DNA from: Ridgeia piscesae
Taxonomy: Eukaryota; Annelida; Polychaeta; Sabellida; Siboglinidae
Length of the DNA stretch: 64,000 bases
Assembly (NCBI GenBank): GCA_025642075.2
Contig: JAODUO010000582.1
Location: forward strand, 92,501-156,500
Reading direction: 5' to 3'
Positions within the stretch are counted from its first letter, which is position 1. Each line of letters starts with the position of its first letter. The notes beneath the pieces are model-generated. The model had not been told where the DNA came from. It did no database searches and saw only the letters and a list, made by a program, of their open reading frames with translations. Below, piece after piece: positions 50,998 to 64,000 of the stretch. A program made the position numbers and the translations under genes.

Positions 50998-53900
50998 ATA
51001 TATATATCGAATATCGAATCATAATAATACTCCGAATAACGAATACGAGTAGATACCTTTGACAATATTCACATGAGCACTTTTGATTATATTCACACGA
51101 GTACTTTTAGAAGTACTCGTGATATTCAATGTCAGTGTATGTCATTGATATGGTGGTCGGTCTTGTTCAAGTGATATGATACAGTTAGTATACATTCCAT
51201 GACAACCCAGAGGTGTTACATAATAAAAACATCATATAAACAAAATATAACACATTGGGACTGAATATCACAATATAAGATGTAATGATAAACCACATGC
51301 GACCTACTCTCAACTTATCCATAAATAGAACTAAATAATCACATCGTGAGTATTTAAAAAAAATTGTGAGTAACGAACACTTCGTGAAAAATTGGTACTC
51401 GAATACCAATGGTTTTGAGTTGCGATTTCTTCAGTGCCAATCCCGCTCTTCATAGCAGAAGACGAACCAGACTTGGCAACGATGCAAGACATCTCTATGA
51501 CCCGATCAAGAGACGTTGGTTACTCGTTTACAAATTGAAAACACTTGAACACCAATCTATATATAGAGTGCATTTATCGACTCGCGCAATAAGACGAAAC
51601 TCGACGAGTTCCACTGTTAGACAATTACACAAGGGGACTGGTAATCTGGGTTAACGCTACAATCTGTGCCCGTGTTACGAAACAGAACACTTGACGGTGC
51701 TAGGTTATAATAACAGAGCTACACTCGACAACATTCGTGTCAATCGTGTTCCCGACGATAACCACATTCATGCACTGGCTCAGGACTATTGTGAACAGAA
51801 TCAGAACTATTCGTAAACGCGAACAAGAATATTGCACCCATTTGCATGATAAGATAAACACTTATGTGTGTTCATATGTACATGTATACTATAACGTAAT
51901 AACACAAAATGGTTTCATGCTAAAAAGCTATGAACACCATTTTTCTGTCGCCCAAACAAGGAAAAACAGTTGTGTAAACACGTGTTGAGCTGGGATTAGC
52001 TCAATTCCAAAATTCCTAACGATAGGATAAACTCAACTCCAAAATCCTCATAAGTGGGCGTTTTGATTTCGAAACTATGGTTTTATATTGCTGCATCAAC
52101 TCTTTGTGATACCTTATGTTAGATCAGTTGAAAATATTACAAAATGTCGTCATAGTTAAACAAACAAATTTACAACCTTGCTTATCCATCAAAGATCTCC
52201 TGTGTTGTCGACCCACCTGTAGGGAATTGGAATACTGCTTGTGGACTTTGAGATTGACCAATCTTTGTCTCGATGCGCCTCTGAGCTTCGTTTACAAAGG
52301 TTTTGGTTGTATTGATGTTGGTGCAGAAGTTATTATTATCAATACCCATAATCAGGTGTGTAAGTTGCCACCTTTTATAAAAAGACACGATATCAATTTT
52401 CATCCAATCCGCATAAATGATTAGTATCATCATTACTAAACGACACCGGTCTCTTTCATCAGAGCTGTTCGTTTTAAGCCAATCAGCACCGACTTTCCTC
52501 ACGCGGAATGGTGGATGCGCATATAATATAAAATAATTTCTAAGGCCGGATTGATCCATCGGTGCACCGGAGTATCGCGATACACACCACACGATACACT
52601 ATAACCGTATTGCGACACGCTGTGATACACGATGATAAGCAAAACAGTATTCGCGTCATGTTTCTAAAACAGAAGTCCAGTGTCAACCATAACTGACGGT
52701 GTATTGATACTATATCAAGTTATAGCATGTAGTACGTGTATTTTATCTAACTGTAATCTATGTACAATCTTTACAAATTATTACTTTTTCAATGCGGGCT
52801 TGCCATTTGGACTTTATAATTACGAAGGACGATATAACGACTGCAGTATCGTTTATTTCTCCGTATGAATATATACATATTCAGAGTAGTCTGTATCGCG
52901 ATACCTATCGATGTTTTCCTCTTGGCATCTCTGACGTCACGGGTGACGTTGTCCAAGATTTCCGTCGTCTTTTTTCTTGCACTTCTCTTTCCTCATATTT
53001 CTGTCACTGTTTTCTGTCAACAGTCATCCTTGTATCTGTTGTTCTTGTTCAACATTCTTCTCCCACTCTTTCCTTCCCGTGTCGCGAAGTCGTGTGTCTT
53101 CCAGTGTCGTCGGCCCAGATTCGACCGGCCACAGATTCGACTCCGAATCTGGGCCAGTTGTGGTGTGCAGTAAAAAGGTGACCAGGGACGACAAGTATGA
53201 AGTAGACAGCAGGTCAAATACATGTCTGCCACCTTCAGCCTAACTAGTAATTAGTTGATGGAGCACAACTAGATTAAAAGTAATTCCACACATTGACGCG
53301 GCCGCGATGGGACGAGGCTATTCACACAGATGCTCAGCGCATAAATGACAGGTCAGAGTAACAATCGTTGTACCTACACTAATGGGTTTACTGTTTCGAC
53401 AAAAAACAGAACAACAGTGTTTCAAATATATAAATGTACAAAATATACAATTCCGTGCATGTTGAGCATAAAAATATTTCGAAAGTTCGTTGGAGTCGCG
53501 CGGACCTAGATTCCGACCGAATCTGGGCCCGGTCGCGTCTGGACGCACGACACCGGCCCTAATCATTCCTTACGCCTCCAGGTGCCGTTCACATCCTTCG
53601 GCACATCGACAGCATAGACTTCGCCGTGCTCTACTCGGGCAAGATCTGTCTCGACGAGATCAACAGAGTCCACCGCCTGTGTCGCCTCGAGTGCATCCGG
53701 ATGCCGTCCTTCATGCGCGACATGCTCAAATATCGTCGCCGTCTCACGCAGATCGCCGTCACGAACGGACTCATCCAACGACCGGCGACCATCAGGGCAC
53801 ACCCGTCGCTCAAGCCGCCCGCGCTGACCAGGACACAGCCGCCAGCCAGCCTCGGGCAGCAGGACTCGTCATCACCCACCAAGCGAGGCTTGTCGAAAAC

Positions 53901-55934
53901 GTCGTTCGCTGGTCAGAGCAACGGGTACGAGCGTGTAGTGACTGTTCCGTTAAATTACGTTATTTTCCTAAGAATGACATTCGTCATACAACAATAACAT
54001 CTTGTGTAGAACAAATGAAATGTAGTGCATACTAGACGTGTATTAAAATATGTAAAAGACTGTCAAAGGAGAGAAATAAATTAAATGCAAAATGCAACAA
54101 CAACAAATGAACCCGTAAATATCAATATTACTGGTTCAACATTCTGATCGTCGCAGGCATCACACTCTTGCTGTACCGAATACGGTTGCATCGGTACTTG
54201 TTGAACGTATGTCTTACAGGCACACGCACCCACAGGCATGCACGCACGCACGCGCACAAAATGGGGTATTATATTCTTATTTTAGCACAGAAATGTCCAT
54301 CCATGAAGTAACACGAAACAATCAAAAATTGAGGATGTCAAAGTTTGGAAAATTATTTAAAATATACTCTGACACATTGGGCAATGGTTGTTCAAACGGT
54401 CATGGTGTCTCTGGTACAGTTTAAACATCATATAATGACTTAATTATATATCATTCATCATCATCAACATTGTGCAGTCATAGAGTCCCGTAGTTGGGCG
54501 AAGGTCTCAGCATGGTGGTTGCACATCTGCCTATTTTGCACTCTCCCTTTAAACCAGCCAATAATCAACGTCAGTACGTTCTGATCACTAGGACTAGTGA
54601 CCGGCCTCGGTTCACCCGCGCGCCGCAGCACCGATCTGTGGATCTCGACAGCGGCACGGCTCCGGAGATGGTAACGTTGAGTTCTCGCGCGACGAGAGTC
54701 CGCTCGGCCAAACTACGGCGCGCAGCCGCATACTCGGATCAGCCACCGCGCGTCCCGTCGAGACGGCGCATGCGCAGGAAGCACACGGATGCTAAGTTGA
54801 GCAGACGACTTCCGGCCAAGGTGTGTAGCTTCAACTGTAGACTGCTATAAACTGATAATTCACTAAACTTAATTTGTGAGGTAGTTGTGGGCAAACATAA
54901 TACATCAGTAATAATAAATACTAATAGTGTGAGTTGACGTATGCAATAAACCTGTCATTATACTGTATGCAACTCTCGTACAGTACCGTAAGAAAACGAG
55001 CATAGGCCAGCGTTTCTGAATCTCTGGGTCGCGACCCGACATTGAGTTGACAAGCCATTTTGAATAAGGCGACAAGATCGGTGGTTCGGTGCAGAACGCT
55101 GTATCGAAACTTGTGTACCATTTTGGTCACGTGGATGAACGAAATTACCAAAATGTCAACACTGGTCGCTAGTGGGATTAAAACCCCGGCCCCTCGACCG
55201 ACAGGCCAATGTTCATCTATTCGCATATGCTCGCCACATCTGTAAAACTATGAGCGTAGCTGACTTGTTATCCCTAGATATTCGGCAAGCTAATTTAATA
55301 AATGTTCACAGTGATTTATGTTGTAGCTATTTATGTTATCATTAAAAACCTTTCCGAATGCATGGGTCGTCAGGTAGTGCTTCGGTAGCAACCAAAACAT
55401 TTACGAACCGACAACATAAGCCTGTGTGTGAGCCAAGTTTCACTTTTTGCGCGGTACTGCGTGTGCCACCGATCCAACCGGTGCCGAAGGATACCGCGGA
55501 CAACGTATTTTCAATGGGACATACTTCATATAATTGACACCTACGTTTGTTGTTCAAAGGTCGTGAGCAGCTTACCGGGTCGCCTGCTAAACCGACCAGG
55601 CTCGTCGGAGGCCATGTTGCTATGGAAAAATAACGACGTGCCGCCATGGCAACGCAGCGACTGTCTGTCGGAGCGTGCCGATGTGCTGCCCTCGCGCGTG
55701 ACGGATCTCGCGGGTAAGAAACCGTTTTCGCGCTCGACGGAGCGTCTCTGTGAGGAAGTCTACACTACACAGTCCCAGGACTCCGTTCTCGTCCCACACC
55801 CGCCCCGTGAGCAGAAAAGGGAAGGTTGTTTCCGGCGACGCCCGTCGCTAGAGGACATAGCAACACAGACACAACGCCTCCATCGGCCCAAAGTCGACCG
55901 CAGTCTCGGTGAAAACTCGCGGCCAGACACGTGA
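44776..55934 (+). CDS. MATCAP2: MATCAP/KIAA0895-type tubulin tyrosine carboxypeptidase
   Basis: Eight coding exons: 44776-44799, 45711-46153, 46662-46815, 48235-48403, 48932-49099, 53582-53924, 54592-54820 and 55560-55934. All phases agree and they give 634 residues. The family removes the C-terminal tyrosine of alpha-tubulin on microtubules using a zinc metalloprotease fold. The zinc motif HEIGTHF lies at residues 201-207 (His201, Glu202, His206) and is split from the following [11 protein letters not shown] by intron 3. [12 protein letters not shown] at about 238-249 offers the likely third ligand (Glu239 or Glu240). [43 protein letters not shown] and [13 protein letters not shown] follow, as in the family. 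Exons 7-8 encode a long Arg/Ser/Pro-rich, probably disordered tail. The start has a good context (AACCATGGA). Intron 2 appears to use a GC donor (CAG then GCAAGT). Assignment to MATCAP2 rather than MATCAP1 is uncertain. Confidence 0.93.
47914..48062. repeat. (GT)n microsatellite with GC-rich interruptions
   Basis: About 150 bp of imperfect GT repeats with GC and CGCG breaks in MATCAP intron 3. Confidence 0.9.
48438..48770. mobile_element. MITE with terminal and internal inverted repeats
   Basis: The left end reads GAGGGTGCCAACTCCTAGG and the right end, inverted, GAGGGTGTCAGCGCCTAGG, so the terminal inverted repeats match at about 16 of 19 positions. Inside, GAAAGATTCCGCCTGAAACA and its complement face each other across about 60 bp (48570-48690). 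The element is about 330 bp, has no coding capacity, and lies in MATCAP intron 4. Target duplications are not clear. A half copy is at 28605-28772. Confidence 0.75.
49700..50770. repeat. Tandem 115-125 bp units with GGAGACC / CGTACGG motifs and TA blocks
   Basis: Unit 1 is 49747-49860 and unit 2 is 49891-50016, each preceded by a (TA)n block. Both start AAAGTTAAACGCC, contain GTACGGAGACCAGTTAT and CACCACGTACGGGAGAC, and end TGTGATTGCATAACTAATGCAC. More motif copies lie at 50131 (GCCGCGTACGGGACC), 50547 (CCGGTCTCCCGTACGCGGC) and 50723 (CCGGTCTCCTG). Long TA runs occupy 50314-50378 and 50784-51007. It lies in MATCAP intron 5. Confidence 0.7.
51405..52600. other. Unidentified open frames inside MATCAP intron 5
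   Basis: Plus-strand frames at 51409-51654 (81 codons), 51737-51988 (83) and 52116-52424 (102), and a minus-strand frame at 52182-52592 (136), are longer and more protein-like than the surrounding AT-rich DNA. The first is Arg-rich, with words such as [17 protein letters not shown]. No domain was recognised and the frames are not linked by clear splice sites. They may be decayed pieces of an inserted element; this is inference. Confidence 0.25.
52690..53165 (+). repeat. Dispersed repeat, copy in MATCAP intron 5
   Basis: Matches 60740-61160 in inverted orientation over at least 400 bp. Shared ordered words include CTAACTGTAATCTATGTACA, ATTTATTTCTCCG, GTAGTCTGTATCGC, CTCTTGGCATC, TGACGTCA and CAACAGTCATCCTT. 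The right end carries facing words, AGATTCGAC and GAATCTGGGCC, and related words recur at 53503-53535. It has no intact protein frame. Confidence 0.75.
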
Positions 55935-56523
55935 TCTCGTCGATGTCTGCGTGGCCAAAAGCTATCATGGGCGGACATATTGAGTGACGCCAGCACAAAT
56001 GCAAAGCACACCTCAGGGTTCTCAGGTTTTAGACCACCGGTACACCACCATGGTACGAAGTCGCGTGAAACGTGAATACGGTTCTTAAAACAAGTTTCAG
56101 AAGCGCGCTCCTGCAATGTCCAACGACATTGACACTGGATGATATGGACTGTAGTTGCATTTTTGTGGAATTGCGAAATTCTGCAAAACCGTAAAGTCAG
56201 GCCACCATCTTTAATACTCGTCACAACTGCCTGTGCCAACTATTATCTGTGTTATTGAATGCATCTACGCTCACTTAAGTGAAACATCTTGATGACGCAA
56301 ATGTTTTTGTCTTCCAGTGTATTTGTCCAAATAGCAATTCCAATCAATTCTACCAGTTCAGCTGTAACCAAGTATACTTGTGACACGCGTCTGTGACGTG
56401 GTGTGTCTGTCTGTGTGCATGGATACAACTAGGCTAATCAAAGTGGAAATTCCTTGAGAGCCAACACGGCATTGCCGGTACCAGAGATGATGAATATAAT
56501 TGGTCTTCCAGTGTGATTTTATT

Positions 56524-56596
<73 letters not shown>

Positions 56597-57384
56597 CTTA
56601 TCTGCCTATTCAATTTAAATATACATATAAATTGTTAAAATGTTGTATCACAACGTGTAAAACATGAAGGTTTAGTTTGCAGCTGACATATGTTTGTGAG
56701 AAACACAAAGAACGTTTATTTTGTATCCAGGTAAACTAATGTTGGTTTCACTGTATGAATTAAAATACACACTATCGGTGTGTGGTGTATTACAACAGAC
56801 TACATTCTCGTCAGACAGAGCTGGGAAATGAACGATTAGTTATATTATATCATGGTATTTGTCAAACAGAAACGTGTGGAACACAGGTGAAGCCATTGTC
56901 AGTACTGTTTGTCTCCAAACCCATGTTTGACATGTGAAACCTCAGGATTTTACGACTTTTGAGACAACGTAACATACTTGTCGATTGTATAGTTTGCATG
57001 TATATAGGTATTGTGAAAAATGTACTTTATCCAAAGCACACACCTCTATGGCTGGTGCATTTGTTTACGATACGAGAGCTGTGATAGCCACTTCTGCGAC
57101 GATGTTTGGCATTTTACATTGGTGGCGCACTAATGCAAGTATTACAGTAATTTTTACATAGGTAGAGCCGGCATCAATTTTGTCATGCAGACCTTACCAA
57201 ACATGTATTGTTATTTATTGAAGTAATAAAACACGCACAAATCACTCTACAGACGTTCATTTTTGTGAATTATTGTGAAAACATACTTTCATGATTCATG
57301 TGCTTTGGCACTTGCGTCTGTATGGTGTTTCCGCGTGTCTGCCTAATATTTTAACACACTGTTTATGGAGATAAACGCACACAG

Positions 57385-57415
<31 letters not shown>

Positions 57416-57435
57416 CACACACACATATATTCAGT

Positions 57436-57471
<36 letters not shown>

Positions 57472-57482
57472 TATATATCCAG

Positions 57483-57524
<42 letters not shown>

Positions 57525-57678
57525 CGTCATAAACTGCGTATGAAAATATTAGAAAGATTCGCAAATGTCATCATTTATAATCGCTCAATTATCTTAAAAT
57601 GAATTTGTCAAAATAATGTTTGAAGGCATCTGACGACGATATCCTCATCTTGACACTGACTGTAAAGTAAAGTAAAGT
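55935..57678. other. Convergent 3' spacer between MATCAP and COQ3
   Basis: No exon recognised. A (TA)n block lies at 56527-56593 and further TA/CACA blocks at 57384-57520. Candidate poly(A) signals for both genes lie within 20 bases of each other at 57214-57230. Confidence 0.5.
57214..57230. terminator. Overlapping candidate poly(A) signals, both strands
   Basis: TTTATT at 57214-57219 is AATAAA on the minus strand, about 460 bases past the COQ3 stop. AATAAA at 57225-57230 is on the plus strand, about 1.3 kb past the MATCAP stop. Both are plausible but unproven, as such motifs are frequent in AT-rich DNA. Confidence 0.3.
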
Positions 57679-63175
<5,497 letters not shown>

Positions 63176-63670
63176 CTTTAATACACGATATATGTTTCGC
63201 TTCGACGCAATTCAAATTTTGTTTTCTACTGCCCCTGTTTCTCGAACGGGATGTATCATTTACATAAATAATAACAAAATTAATATTTCACATGATTGGC
63301 AGTTGTCCTAATGTTCGCTCCCTGATGTCTTATGGTATGATAACATATTTATAAGGCGTGAATTAGATTTTATTCTTTAAAAAGAGGTGCAGAACTTTTC
63401 TTGGAGGTAAGGTGCAGGCCTACTAGGGTTAAAACCCAAATGACTGGTCCGTGATTCAATGAAGAACAGTAGAAGTCGCCTAAGTTTTTATCAATGGATT
63501 GCCCACGCTGACTCCTAGGCTCGACAACTAAGTCAGTAAGCAATGGCAAATTAAATATAGGTCAGTATGTAGGAACGCGGACTTATATGCATATAAGTCC
63601 GTGGTACGAAGTCGGAGGCAAAATGTTCGAGCATGCATGTAATAAGCGTGAATAGTTTGCTATGTAATGG

Positions 63671-63748
<78 letters not shown>

Positions 63749-64000
63749 AATGGGAAATATATATTTAACAAATGCAAATGGTAGGTCAGATGACAGTAAT
63801 TCAAGGAAACGAATTAATATAGACATAAACGAGTAGACTTTGGTGCCCGAGAGAGATTATGTTACAATGCTCCAAATTTAGCGATTAATAGAAATTACAG
63901 TTAGAACCAAACACTCGGTTCCAGGGTTAAATAGCTCATTGGCGAGAACCCCCTCTAGGAGGTATTCGGAGACGTGTGGCGATAGAAAGGATTTCACCTG
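63176..64000. other. COQ3 upstream region
   Basis: No further gene recognised. A (TA)n block of about 70 bp lies at 63674-63744. The COQ3 promoter is expected just above 63175; no TATA box was clear. Confidence 0.5.

Overview
This is animal nuclear DNA. It has intron-rich genes with GT-AG splice sites, AT-rich spacers, long dinucleotide and tetranucleotide microsatellites, and decayed LINE, SINE and hAT-type elements. The genes are single-copy conserved metazoan ones, and some exons are clearly richer in G+C than their introns. The repeat style, (CA)n, (TATG)n, (TA)n and microsatellite-flanked cores, fits a marine invertebrate, perhaps a mollusc or other lophotrochozoan. That placement is inference; nothing in the window fixes the phylum.

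Six protein genes can be assembled exon by exon, with matching splice phases. In order they are: a SAMD5-like SAM-domain gene (first exon only, minus strand, 13181-13606); RABL3, a Rab-like small GTPase (minus, 15439-22211); GTF2E1, the TFIIE alpha subunit (plus, 23739-29090); EEF1AKMT1/N6AMT2, the eEF1A lysine methyltransferase (minus, 30894-33246); a MATCAP/KIAA0895-type tubulin tyrosine carboxypeptidase with the HEIGTH zinc site (plus, 44776-55934); and COQ3, the mitochondrial ubiquinone O-methyltransferase (minus, 57679-63175). They do not form one pathway. RABL3 and GTF2E1 are divergent, about 1.5 kb apart between start codons. They are also neighbours in vertebrates, so this looks like an ancient linked pair. 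MATCAP and COQ3 converge on a short 3' spacer.

Layout: 1-13180 is mostly unassigned AT-rich sequence with two CA-repeat fields and a tRNA-derived SINE. It may include the missing downstream part of the SAMD5-like gene. 13-33 kb is the gene-dense part, with small introns and three hAT-like non-autonomous elements, one nested inside another. 33-44.7 kb is repeat-rich and gene-poor. It holds two LINE 3' fragments, a (GA)n/(GAGT)n block, a hairpin, and an 800-bp inverted arrangement of (GTAT)n and (ATAC)n between two inverted copies of a unique core. 44.7-56 kb is the MATCAP gene. Its 4.5-kb intron 5 carries unusual GGTCTCC/CGTACG-bearing tandem units, AT blocks and unidentified open frames. 57.7-63.2 kb is COQ3, whose introns contain a LINE fragment, a truncated hAT copy and a dispersed repeat shared with the MATCAP intron.

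Exon borders were read by eye from consensus splice sites, reading-frame continuity and recalled family sequence. One short RABL3 exon and the SAMD5 second exon were not found. No complete new multi-gene system was seen. The most unusual items are the predicted GC-AG intron in MATCAP, the inverted microsatellite palindrome at 41.1-41.9 kb, and the structured repeats and unknown reading frames in MATCAP intron 5.
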